A stretch of DNA of 64,000 nt from Bacteroidota bacterium (GTDB lineage Bacteria; Bacteroidota; Bacteroidia; Bacteroidales; JAAYUG01): positions 124,001 through 188,000 of the forward strand of contig JAKPTE010000016.1 of assembly GCA_029571215.1 (NCBI GenBank). Direction: 5' to 3'. A program made the position numbers and the translations under genes. Positions 39,359 to 48,334 of this stretch are shown in pieces (position 1 is the stretch's first letter; each line of letters opens with the position of its first letter). The notes under the pieces were generated by a model that did not search any database, was not told where the DNA came from, and worked only from the letters and a program-made list of their open reading frames with translations.

Positions 39359-40489
39359 TTACAGATTATGAAGGCTTCTGACCCGATCGTTACGTACTTC
39401 TCCCTGAAATGTCAGGCAGGTTCCTGCCACAATATCGTCGGAAAAACTGATATCCAGTTTTCCCTCCTTGCTGAGGATAAGTTTCAGGAAGTTTACCAGA
39501 TTACGTCCGTACATACGGCTTGCGTCCAGAGGCATGTCAGAAGGGTAATCGGATTTTCCCACAATGGTTACCCCATGGTGATCAATTACTTCACCATTGC
39601 GGGTAAGTTCGCAGTTTCCTCCGGTGGCGGCCGCTATATCAATAATCACCGATCCTGTTTGCATCTGGTCAACTGTATTTTTCAACAGAAGCACGGGTGC
39701 TCGTTTCCCTGGAATTTGCGCCGTACAGAGAATGATGTCACTTTTTACTGCATGTTCATGAATCTTGGCTGCCTGGAGACGGAGGTATTCTTCCGTTTGT
39801 TCCACGGCATATCCGCCGGCAGAGGCTTCCTCGCGGGCGCCTTCCACTTCAACAAATTTACCTCCGAGGCTCATAACCTCTTCTTTTACCGCTTTTCTTA
39901 CGTCAAAAACTTCTACAACAGCTCCGAGTTTGCGTGCAGTAGCAAGTGCCTGCAAACCGGCCACTCCAGCTCCAAGAATCAGGATACGGGCCGGTTTGAT
40001 GGTTCCGGCTGCTGTCATAAACATTGGGAAGAATCGAGGAAACCGGATGGCAGCATCCAGCACAGCCCGGTATCCTGCCACAGTTGCCATAGAACTAAGA
40101 ACATCCATTGACTGCGCCCTTGTTGTTCTGGGAACCAGTTCCATGCTGAAGGAAGTCAGTCCACGACGCCTGAGCAAAGCAACAACTTCTTTATCATACA
40201 GGGGATTCATCATCCCAATCAGCACCCTGCCCTGTGCGAGATTTTCGAGTTCCTCAACACGGGGAGGCTGTATATGAAGAATTATGTCAGCTGAATCCAA
40301 AATTTCCCGTCGGGAAACAATGGTCGCTCCTGCTTCGGAATAAAGTGCATCAGGGGTATAAGCCCGGGTCCCTGCCCCGGATTCTACCTTAACGGCTGCT
40401 CCGAGCCGTATCAGCGTCTGCACTTCCCCGGGAAGCAATGCTACCCGTTTTTCATTTTCCGGCTCCCTGAGAATACCAAATGTCACCAT
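39359..40489 (-). CDS. NAD(P) transhydrogenase subunit alpha, soluble part (PntA1)
   Basis: EKRVALLPGEVQTLIRLGAAVKVESGAGTRA; LILGAGVAGLQALATARKLGAVVEVFDVR. Confidence 0.95.
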   Translation of the reverse strand: MVTFGILREPENEKRVALLPGEVQTLIRLGAAVKVESGAGTRAYTPDALYSEAGATIVSRREILDSADIILHIQPPRVEELENLAQGRVLIGMMNPLYDKEVVALLRRRGLTSFSMELVPRTTRAQSMDVLSSMATVAGYRAVLDAAIRFPRFFPMFMTAAGTIKPARILILGAGVAGLQALATARKLGAVVEVFDVRKAVKEEVMSLGGKFVEVEGAREEASAGGYAVEQTEEYLRLQAAKIHEHAVKSDIILCTAQIPGKRAPVLLLKNTVDQMQTGSVIIDIAAATGGNCELTRNGEVIDHHGVTIVGKSDYPSDMPLDASRMYGRNLVNFLKLILSKEGKLDISFSDDIVAGTCLTFQGEVRNDRVRSLHNL

Positions 40490-40544
40490 AAATATGTTAT
40501 TAAATAGTCGTTAATGGCTATCATAAAAAACAACGACAAGATTA

Positions 40545-40573
40545 CAAAATTAACAGAGTTTCGAAAAGACCAA
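40545..40573 (-). promoter_or_regulatory. Putative pnt operon promoter: TTG-N18-TAATTTTG (minus strand)
   Basis: CAAAATTA at 40545-40552 and CAA at 40571-40573 on the plus strand. Confidence 0.5.
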
Positions 40574-40729
40574 ATATCATATAATGTTTTTGAACACAAT
40601 GGAAAAAAAATAGTTACTACATTTGATGAAGAAGACAGGAAGAAGAGAAAACCCGAAATTATCCAATTATTTTGAGAAAGAGCAGTACCCTATGTAACTA
40701 TTTATATATCAAATGTTTATGATTAAAAT

Positions 40730-43555
40730 ATGGATCCGGATAATTTTTTAGGAAATATTGATTTTGTAACAGCAGAAGAGCTCTATAAACGCTACCGTAA
40801 AGACCCTCTTTCTGTGGACCGCAGCTGGCATGATTTTTTTAAAGGGTTCGATCTGGCTTTGGCAAGATATGGCGAATCGGCTGTTTTGCCCGAATCGCTT
40901 AAAAAAGAATTCAATGTTTTACGCCTGATTGATGACTATCGGAAGAGAGGGCATCTTTTTACCCAGACCAATCCGGTACGTACCCGAAGGAAATACTCCC
41001 CCACTCTTGCATTGGAAAATTACGGGCTCACGGAAAAGGATTATGACACCATTTTTCATGCTGGTGAGGAAATAGGGGTCGGACCGGCGCCTTTGCGAAC
41101 CATCGAGGAACACCTGAAACAAACCTACTGCAGAAGCATCGGAGCTGAATTCATGTATATACGTGATCAGGAAAAGACCCGCTGGCTTACGGAAAAAATG
41201 GAAACTTCAAAGAACACACCATCTTTTAGTGTGGAAGAGAAGAAATCCATTTTTGACAAATTGAAGCTGGCGGTAGGTATGGAACATTTTATACATAAAA
41301 AATTCACGGGCCAGAAACGCTTTTCACTGGAAGGAGCAGAAACGCTGATTCCTGCCATGCACTATCTGATAAAGAAAGGAACCCAACTGGGTATGGAAGA
41401 ATTTGTTATCGGCATGCCACACAGGGGACGGCTGAACATTCTGGCCAATATAATGCAAAAACCATACGAAGATATTTTCAGGGAATTCATCGCCAAAGCT
41501 TACGATGGAAGCGTTTCACTGGGCGATGTAAAATACCATCTGGGTTTTGATAATGTCATTTCCCTTGATGGTAAAAAAAACGTACGTCTCAGTCTGCTTC
41601 CGAATCCTTCGCATCTCGAAGCGGTATTTCCTGTTGCAGAAGGACTTGCAAAAGCTCTTCTTCACCGGAAGTACCATGATGACCAGACGAAGGTGTGCCC
41701 GGTAATCCTGCACGGAGATGCTGCTATTGCCGGGCAGGGAGTTGTTTACGAAGTGGTACAGATGGCAGATCTGGAAGCTTATACCACAGGAGGTACTGTT
41801 CATATTGTCGTCAATAATCAGGTTGGGTTCACAACCAACTACCTCGAAGCGCGTTCAAGTACCTATTGCACAGACATAGCCAAAGTGACCAAAGCCCCTG
41901 TTTTTCATGTTAACGGCGATGATGTGGAAGCCCTTGTGTTTGCCGTGCAGATGGCGATGGAATACCGGCAGACTTTTCATTCCGATGTATTTATTGATAT
42001 ACTGTGCTACCGGAAATACGGACATAATGAAGGGGATGAACCACGTTTCACACAGCCAACCCTTTACAAAATCATAGCCTCCCATCCCAATCCAATGGAA
42101 ATTTATGCTGAACAACTTATTCAACAGGGAATTTATTCCAAAGAAGAAATCGATGCGATTAAACAGAGTTTTGATGAACTGCTGGAGGAGAAGTTCATCC
42201 AGGCACAGAAGGAACAACATCTGCACATTAGGCAGTTTCTAAAAGAAGAGTGGAGAAAATACCGGTACGCACAACCGGAAGATTTTGAACAATCTCCTCC
42301 AACGGGCGTAAATGAGGAAAGGCTTCTCAGGGTTGCCCGCAAAATAAACTATCTTCCTGATTCTCTGTCTTTTTTTTCCAAAACGCAGCGACTTGTCCGG
42401 GAGAGGGAAAAGATGATCAGCGAAGGAAAAGTTGACTGGGCAATGGCTGAATTACTGGCGTACGGCACTTTGGCCGACGAAAGAATACCGGTGCGCATTT
42501 GCGGGCAGGACAGCGTTAGGGGTACCTTTTCGCACCGGCATGCCGCTCACGTGGTTGAAAATACCGACCAGAAATATTGTCCTCTTCAGCACATCAGCAA
42601 TGAGCAGGCTTCTTTCAGAATCTACAATTCAACCCTTTCGGAATACGGTGCCCTTGGGTTTGAATACGGCTATGCCATTGGCACACCTGATGGACTTACC
42701 ATCTGGGAAGCACAATTCGGAGATTTTCATAATGTGGCTCAGGTCATCATCGATCAGTACATATCCTCAGCAGAAGATAAATGGGGTTTAATGAACGGTC
42801 TTGTGTTGCTTCTTCCCCATGGATATGAAGGGCAAGGTCCTGAACACTCAAGTGCACGGATGGAGCGGTTTCTTGTACTGGCAGCCAATAACAACATGCA
42901 ACTTGTTAATTGCACTACCCCGGCTAATTTTTTTCATGTCCTCCGCCGGCAGGTAAAACGTGATATCAGAGTGCCTTTGGTTATTTTTACCCCCAAAAGT
43001 CTGTTGCGGCATCCTCAATGCATTTCACCGCTCCGTGACCTGATTGCCGGATCGTTCAGAGAAGTTATTGATGATGAGAATGTTGACGTTCCTGAAGTAA
43101 AACGTGTTGTTTTTTGCTCCGGCAAGATCTATTACGACCTGCTAGCCAGGAAAAACGCTTACAATGCCAGGGATATAGCTCTGGTCCGCATCGAACAGCT
43201 TTACCCCTTTCCTGAAAAACAACTGGAAACCATTGTAGAGAAATACAACAAGGCTCTGGTCTATTTGTGGGTGCAGGAGGAACCTGAAAATATGGGAGCA
43301 TGGACCTATATCAACTATCATTTCAGAAAGATCCCATTGATCCACATAACACGCCTGCCAAGCGGAAGTCCGGCAACCGGTCTTCATGAAATTCATCAGG
43401 CAGAGCAGGAGGAAATCCTGTACAAAGTTTTCCGCACCTGCGACTGTGAGCGAAAAAACAAATATTGCGGATTGCAATGCATGGTCGGGAAATCACGTCA
43501 GGAAATCCTGAGACAGTTCAATTACATTTTTTTTGACAAACGATTTAATCTGTAA
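40730..43555 (+). CDS. sucA: 2-oxoglutarate dehydrogenase E1 component
   Basis: FVIGMPHRGRLNILANIM; HGDAAIAGQGVVYEVVQMADL; IDILCYRKYGHNEGDEPRFTQP; HGYEGQGPEHSSARMERFL. Confidence 0.97.
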   Translation: MDPDNFLGNIDFVTAEELYKRYRKDPLSVDRSWHDFFKGFDLALARYGESAVLPESLKKEFNVLRLIDDYRKRGHLFTQTNPVRTRRKYSPTLALENYGLTEKDYDTIFHAGEEIGVGPAPLRTIEEHLKQTYCRSIGAEFMYIRDQEKTRWLTEKMETSKNTPSFSVEEKKSIFDKLKLAVGMEHFIHKKFTGQKRFSLEGAETLIPAMHYLIKKGTQLGMEEFVIGMPHRGRLNILANIMQKPYEDIFREFIAKAYDGSVSLGDVKYHLGFDNVISLDGKKNVRLSLLPNPSHLEAVFPVAEGLAKALLHRKYHDDQTKVCPVILHGDAAIAGQGVVYEVVQMADLEAYTTGGTVHIVVNNQVGFTTNYLEARSSTYCTDIAKVTKAPVFHVNGDDVEALVFAVQMAMEYRQTFHSDVFIDILCYRKYGHNEGDEPRFTQPTLYKIIASHPNPMEIYAEQLIQQGIYSKEEIDAIKQSFDELLEEKFIQAQKEQHLHIRQFLKEEWRKYRYAQPEDFEQSPPTGVNEERLLRVARKINYLPDSLSFFSKTQRLVREREKMISEGKVDWAMAELLAYGTLADERIPVRICGQDSVRGTFSHRHAAHVVENTDQKYCPLQHISNEQASFRIYNSTLSEYGALGFEYGYAIGTPDGLTIWEAQFGDFHNVAQVIIDQYISSAEDKWGLMNGLVLLLPHGYEGQGPEHSSARMERFLVLAANNNMQLVNCTTPANFFHVLRRQVKRDIRVPLVIFTPKSLLRHPQCISPLRDLIAGSFREVIDDENVDVPEVKRVVFCSGKIYYDLLARKNAYNARDIALVRIEQLYPFPEKQLETIVEKYNKALVYLWVQEEPENMGAWTYINYHFRKIPLIHITRLPSGSPATGLHEIHQAEQEEILYKVFRTCDCERKNKYCGLQCMVGKSRQEILRQFNYIFFDKRFNL

Positions 43556-43561
43556 GTCATT

Positions 43562-44845
43562 ATGCAGGTAGAGATTAAAATACCAAGTCCGGGTGAATCG
43601 GTAACGGTTGCCGATATTGCACGATGGATGGTCCAGGATGGTGAAATGGTAGAGAAGGATCAGGAAGTGGGAGAAATTGAATCGGAAAAAGCCACCCTTC
43701 CCTTGATTGCCCCCGCAAGTGGCAGGATTAAAATTCTGGTGCAAGCCGGAAATACGGTTCCGGTAGGCACAATGGTTGCCACAATTGAAACGACCCTGCA
43801 GGAGAAACAAGGAAATGAAAAAGGAAGAAAAGTGAAAGCTGGTGGCGGAAAACAGGAGGCCATGAATGAAACCCACAACATTCTGGAAGCGGAGGCTATT
43901 CCGTTGGTACAACAGCAAAAGAAACCAGGCGAGAGTAAAAACATTGGGGAAACGGGAAAAGTGGTTGTCACCCCGCTTGCGAGAAAAAAGATGGAAGAAT
44001 ACGGACTGGAAGTAAATGATATTAAAAAAAGTATAACGCGGATAACCAGGGATGAAGTAGAAAACCTCATGCAGCAGAAAAATTCAGCACTAACCGATAG
44101 TTCCCGGCAGGCTGAGAGAAAGGAACAACACATCCGGATAAGTGCGTTGAGGAAAAAACTAAGTGAACGGCTGGTAGCTGCAAAAAACCAGACCGCCATG
44201 CTCACAACCTTCAATGAAGCCGACATGAGTGCCCTGATGGAAATCCGGGAGCGATTTCAGAAACAGTTTACGGAAAAATACGGAGTAAAAATCGGGTATA
44301 TGTCCTTTTTTGCCAGGGCAGTTGCAGTAGCACTTCTCGATTACCCGGGTATCCAAACCATACTGGACGGTGATGAGCTAATAATCCCCAATTACTGTGA
44401 TTTAGGGATTGCCGTACAAACCGATAAAGGACTTATGGTTCCGGTGATTCGTAACGCGAATTTAATGAGCATACCAGAACTTGAAACCGAAATTCAGAAG
44501 GTAGCTGAAAGAGCACGGCAGTATAAGCTTTCCATAGAAGAAATGACAGGAGGAACCTTTACCATAACCAACGGGGGTGTATTTGGCAGCCTTTTGTCGA
44601 CTCCTCTTCTCAACCCCCCTCAATCAGCCATTCTGGGGATGCACAGCATCGTCAAACGACCAGTAGCAGTAAATGATCAGGTTGTAATACGGCCTATGAT
44701 GTACCTTGCCTTGAGTTATGATCACCGGGTGATAGACGGACAGGAATCGGTTGGTTTTCTCCTGAAGATTAAAATTCTGATTGAAAATCCATACCGATTG
44801 CTCACCGGCGGAAAAAGCCCTGAAGAAGTTCTTCTTGGGATTTGA
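43562..44845 (+). CDS. sucB: Dihydrolipoyllysine-residue succinyltransferase (E2 of OGDH)
   Basis: Lipoyl domain [17 protein letters not shown]; catalytic [20 protein letters not shown]. Confidence 0.95.
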   Translation: MQVEIKIPSPGESVTVADIARWMVQDGEMVEKDQEVGEIESEKATLPLIAPASGRIKILVQAGNTVPVGTMVATIETTLQEKQGNEKGRKVKAGGGKQEAMNETHNILEAEAIPLVQQQKKPGESKNIGETGKVVVTPLARKKMEEYGLEVNDIKKSITRITRDEVENLMQQKNSALTDSSRQAERKEQHIRISALRKKLSERLVAAKNQTAMLTTFNEADMSALMEIRERFQKQFTEKYGVKIGYMSFFARAVAVALLDYPGIQTILDGDELIIPNYCDLGIAVQTDKGLMVPVIRNANLMSIPELETEIQKVAERARQYKLSIEEMTGGTFTITNGGVFGSLLSTPLLNPPQSAILGMHSIVKRPVAVNDQVVIRPMMYLALSYDHRVIDGQESVGFLLKIKILIENPYRLLTGGKSPEEVLLGI

Positions 44846-44851
44846 TAAAAA

Positions 44852-44883
44852 AAAAAGCTGCTGCATAATTGCAACAGCTTTTT
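44852..44883. terminator. Bidirectional rho-independent terminator between convergent sucB and HU
   Basis: AAAAAGCTGCTGCA-TAAT-TGCAACAGCTTTTT stem with A/T tracts on both sides. Confidence 0.85.
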
Positions 44884-44900
44884 AGAGGCCGAAAACTGCC

Positions 44901-45173
44901 TTATTTCACCATTCCGGCGAGTTCGCTTCCAGCTTTGAATTTTACTACCTTCTTGGCAGCAATCTTGATTTCCTTGCCAGTCTGCGGGTTGCGGCCGGTA
45001 CGGGCATTTCTCTTAACAACAGAGAAGGTGCCGAAACCAACGAGAGCAACTCTGTCACCTTTCTTAAGGGCAGTGGAGGTAGCTTTAATGAAAGCATCGA
45101 GAGCTTTCTTGGCATCAGCCTTGGTCATTTTGGCTTCGCCGGCAATTGCATCAATCAATTGTGCTTTGTTCAT
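44901..45173 (-). CDS. HU family DNA-binding protein
   Basis: [71 protein letters not shown]. Confidence 0.97.
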   Translation of the reverse strand: MNKAQLIDAIAGEAKMTKADAKKALDAFIKATSTALKKGDRVALVGFGTFSVVKRNARTGRNPQTGKEIKIAAKKVVKFKAGSELAGMVK

Positions 45174-45224
45174 AACACTTAGGTTTTAGGGTTAGAAATA
45201 AATTTAAAGTATCATACACAAACA

Positions 45225-45256
45225 CAAATATATATCATTTTATACAGGAATAGCAA
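45225..45256 (-). promoter_or_regulatory. Putative HU promoter: TTG-N21-TATATTTG (minus strand)
   Basis: CAAATATA at 45225-45232 and CAA at 45254-45256 on the plus strand. Confidence 0.5.
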
Positions 45257-45661
45257 GAGTTTTAGGATAAAAAAACGCTGGATATTGATAAAATTAAGTA
45301 ATTCATTCATTAACAACTTGTTTTATATTGTAAAATGAGGCTTTTTAGTGGCAAGACGTTCTAAAAAGCCGAGAAATTAACAAGTTTTCAACAGGTAAAA
45401 ACGCAAAAACTGCATTAACAAACGATTTTTCAGGTCAAAAAATATGAAAAGCCCAATTATAAATTCCAAAAATGAACTCATGTGGTGAAATATCTGACAA
45501 TCGGGAATTCCGGAAAAAATTGATCCGGATATCCTGAAAAAAGATATCAGTGGTTTTGGCGTGGTTCATCGGTGAACCTTTGAAGCAAAACCTTACCCGG
45601 CCAAGCCGGGTTTCCTTTAAATGGCGGATGGTATGCCAACCGATTCATTTTTGCAATGTAT

Positions 45662-45692
45662 TTTGTCGGGTAATCAAAAGGTATTATTTTTG
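45662..45692 (+). promoter_or_regulatory. Promoter of tRNA-Ser: TTTG-N19-TATTTTTG
   Basis: TTTG 45662-45665, TATTTTTG 45685-45692, 7 nt before the tRNA; same 19-nt spacing as the tRNA-Asp promoter. Confidence 0.6.
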
Positions 45693-45699
45693 CAGAACC

Positions 45700-45788
45700 G
45701 GAGAAATGGCAGAGTGGTCGAATGCGGCGGTCTTGAAAACCGTTGTCCCGCTACCGCGGGACCGGGGGTTCGAATCCCTCTTTCTCCG
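45700..45788 (+). tRNA. tRNA-Ser (anticodon TGA), CCA not encoded
   Basis: GGAGAAATGGCAGAGTGGTCGAATGCGGCGGTCTTGAAAACCGTTGTCCCGCTACCGCGGGACCGGGGGTTCGAATCCCTCTTTCTCCG with a long variable arm. Confidence 0.96.
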
Positions 45789-45824
45789 CAGCCGCAATGA
45801 ATCCCGCGTAAGGCGGGATTTTTT
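45773..45824. repeat. 52-bp direct repeat, copy 1 (tRNA-Ser 3' end + terminator)
   Basis: AATCCCTCTTTCTCCGCAGCCGCAATGAATCCCGCGTAAGGCGGGATTTTTT, identical to 45953-46004. Confidence 0.97.
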
Positions 45825-45826
45825 TT
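45800..45826 (+). terminator. Rho-independent terminator after tRNA-Ser
   Basis: AATCCCGC-GTAAG-GCGGGATT followed by a T run. Confidence 0.85.
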
Positions 45827-45952
45827 GCATGACGAATCCCGACGTAAGCTCTGCTTACAAGAGGGATGAGTCATGGAAAAAAGGCAGACGAAGCGCCAGC
45901 GGAGGATGCTATTGCGGCTGCAGGATTCCCCATCCGGGGATCACCGTTAGGT

Positions 45953-46004
45953 AATCCCTCTTTCTCCGCAGCCGCAATGAATCCCGCGTAAGGCGGGATT
46001 TTTT
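45953..46004. repeat. 52-bp direct repeat, copy 2 (orphan tRNA-Ser 3' end + terminator)
   Basis: Exact 52-nt match to 45773-45824, offset exactly 180 bp. Confidence 0.97.
45980..46004 (+). terminator. Second copy of the tRNA-Ser terminator hairpin
   Basis: AATCCCGC-GTAAG-GCGGGATTTTTT. Confidence 0.75.
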
Positions 46005-46383
46005 ATAGGCCTGCGTCTGATGCAAGCTCGCTTGCAGAAGAACGAAGGACTATAATTGCGGCCATCCACTTCTTGATGTTCGCAGGCTTGCATAGGGCTT
46101 TGGGTTGGCAAAGGGAAACGATTAATGTGGTTGCTGGCAATGATACAGGTAAGTTCCAAGAATTTTGACCAATCCAAACCAAAGTTGAATATGCCGTACT
46201 GGCATTTCACCAATAACCCTCCGGACTTGCAAAGAAGAAGGCTAAGTGCTCATTCCGGAAAAAGACCATTTTAATCAACAGGAAACGGATTCAGGCGAGC
46301 CTTTACGAAATGTATGTCCCAGGATCTGAAAGTACCGGAACAGCATTAAGAATTATTATTTTTACAATAAAGAACCGTGCACT

Positions 46384-47463
46384 ATGAATAAAATCCTGAT
46401 TCTTTTATTTATTTCCGTCTTTCTGGGTTGTTCCCGCAGCGTGGCCACAAAAACAAAAGTCCGCCAGCCGGTCGACACAATTGGTTTTGCTCATCTGGCT
46501 CAACAGATGGACAGTATTATGGTTCGGATTGGCCGGATGAATAAAATGCAGGATTGCGCAAAGAGCAATTCTGATAAGAAAGAAGTTTTTCGCCTGGCTG
46601 TATGTCCGCATGATGATTACACCTATGCCGGATTCCTGTATGCCCAATTGCTCCGTTCTGTAAAAGCCCCGGTAGTCATACTGTTCGGTGTGGCACACAA
46701 GGCGAGAAGCATGGGTATAGAAAACAGAATTGTATTTGATTCCTGGAAACAGTGGTCGGGCCCTTACGGAAATGTAAGCATCTCTCCCCTGAGGAACAAA
46801 CTTATCGAACAACTTGACACAACAATTTATATGATTAGTGATACATTGCAAAATGTTGAGCATTCTCTGGAAGCCATTGTCCCCTTTCTTCAGTATTACA
46901 ACAGGAATGTTCAGATTGTACCAATCCTTGTCCCGGCCATGCCGTTTGAAAGAATGCAGGAAATTGCAGCAAATCTGTCACGCGGTATAATGCAGGTAAC
47001 ACAAAAACAAAACATGCAATGGGGAAAAGACTTTGCCCTCATCATATCAACGGACGCCGTTCACTACGGAGATGAAAACTGGGGCGGAAAAAACTATGCC
47101 CCTTTTGGTTCAGATACTGCCGGATACATCATGGCGATGCGGCATGAGCAGGAAATACTGGATTCATGCCTTAAAGGACCGATCAGTACAGAAAAGATCC
47201 AACGTTTTTTCACGTATACTGTAAGCCCTGACGATTTCAGGGAATACATCTGGACCTGGTGCGGCAGATATTCTGTGCCCTTTGGTTTGCTGGTTGCATG
47301 GAATCTTGGCCGGAGTGCAGGGAATATGCCAGAAGGAAGAATCATAGGATATGCCACCAGCATTGACCATCTCCGCCTGCCTGTCGAAGACCTGGGGATG
47401 GGAACAACAGCCAACGCCAGTTTACGACATTGGGTTGGTTATGCCGCTGTCGGATTTGAATAA
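46384..47463 (+). CDS. MEMO/AmmeMemoRadiSam-B family protein with predicted lipoprotein signal
   Basis: MNKILILLFISVFLGC lipobox; PHDDYTYAGFLYAQLL, VILFGVAHKARS, STDAVHYGDE resemble MEMO family motifs. Confidence 0.82.
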   Translation: MNKILILLFISVFLGCSRSVATKTKVRQPVDTIGFAHLAQQMDSIMVRIGRMNKMQDCAKSNSDKKEVFRLAVCPHDDYTYAGFLYAQLLRSVKAPVVILFGVAHKARSMGIENRIVFDSWKQWSGPYGNVSISPLRNKLIEQLDTTIYMISDTLQNVEHSLEAIVPFLQYYNRNVQIVPILVPAMPFERMQEIAANLSRGIMQVTQKQNMQWGKDFALIISTDAVHYGDENWGGKNYAPFGSDTAGYIMAMRHEQEILDSCLKGPISTEKIQRFFTYTVSPDDFREYIWTWCGRYSVPFGLLVAWNLGRSAGNMPEGRIIGYATSIDHLRLPVEDLGMGTTANASLRHWVGYAAVGFE

Positions 47464-47470
47464 GACGGGT

Positions 47471-48334
47471 TCAATATGCGGAATCAAGGTACTGTGCTAT
47501 CCCTTTTTCAGCATAATACCTGCCTTCTGATTTTGTCTTTTCAAAAATTGCTTCATTGAGCAGATTTTTCGCCTGCCTCTGATGGAACAAATGGTACTGG
47601 ATAGCTAAATGTTTCAGAGTTTTCACCCGCATACCGGCCAAACGAAGGCGGTACTCGAGGTCGGTATCTTCCCCCACATAAGGAGCTGTATATTGCTCGT
47701 CAAACCCGTTAATCTTTATCAGATCATTGCGGTAAAGCGAAAAATTGGAACCGAGAACACCCCTGTCTTTTCTGTTTACAAACTTCCGCAAAAATGTGTT
47801 CCCTAGATATAAAGCGTTCTCGAGATGTGCAGAAGATTTGTTTAGATACCTGTCATAAAAAAGACGGAGAACAACCGGGAATGAAAAGATCTTTTTGAAG
47901 GTACCCGACTGAATGATCAGTGAAGTTGCAACTGGAGAAAGATACACCCGCCGGCCGGTTAGCACAGTTCCTGGCTTCCGATGATTCAGATGTTCTTTTA
48001 CGAAATGCCGATGAAGAATACAATCTCCGTCGATGAAAATCAGGTAGTCTGATGATGCTGCAGCGGCTGCCTTGTTAAGGATGGCATTCTTTCTCCAACC
48101 CTTATCTTCGTGCCAGATATGACGTACCGGCAGCGGAAAATCTCGAATAAGCTTCCGGAGCTTCTCCAAAGATACCTCTGATGATCCGTCATCGGCAATC
48201 AGTATTTCAAAAGATTCCGCTGACTGATTTCTAACGGACTGCAAAACCAGTGCCAGTATATCCGGTTTGTTATAAAAGGAAATAATCAGTGAGGCCTGAA
48301 AAGGCCGTGTATCTGCCATCATTATCATTATCAA
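47471..48334 (-). CDS. Glycosyltransferase family 2 protein
   Basis: ASLIISFYNKPDILALVLQSVRNQSAESFEILIADDGSSE; LIFIDGDCILHRHFV; VLGSNFSLYRNDLIKINGFDEQYTAPYVGEDTDLEYRL. Confidence 0.92.
   Translation of the reverse strand: MIMIMMADTRPFQASLIISFYNKPDILALVLQSVRNQSAESFEILIADDGSSEVSLEKLRKLIRDFPLPVRHIWHEDKGWRKNAILNKAAAAASSDYLIFIDGDCILHRHFVKEHLNHRKPGTVLTGRRVYLSPVATSLIIQSGTFKKIFSFPVVLRLFYDRYLNKSSAHLENALYLGNTFLRKFVNRKDRGVLGSNFSLYRNDLIKINGFDEQYTAPYVGEDTDLEYRLRLAGMRVKTLKHLAIQYHLFHQRQAKNLLNEAIFEKTKSEGRYYAEKGIAQYLDSAY

Noticed and set aside
39368-40277. Plus-strand ORFs of 247 and 170 aa antisense to pntA1
   Set aside because: Antisense shadows of a conserved coding region with no family features.
45550-45954. 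Plus-strand 134-aa ORF spanning tRNA-Ser
   Set aside because: Translates the tRNA itself (EWSNAAVLKTVVPLPRDRGFESLFLRS), a well-known annotation artefact; only its 3' part is considered, as part of the repeat finding.
45674-46213. Minus-strand ORFs 45674-45874 and 45947-46213 ending in KNPALRGIHCGCGERGI...
   Set aside because: They read antisense through tRNA-Ser and its duplicated 3' end; the shared peptide comes from the 52-bp repeat, not from a protein family.
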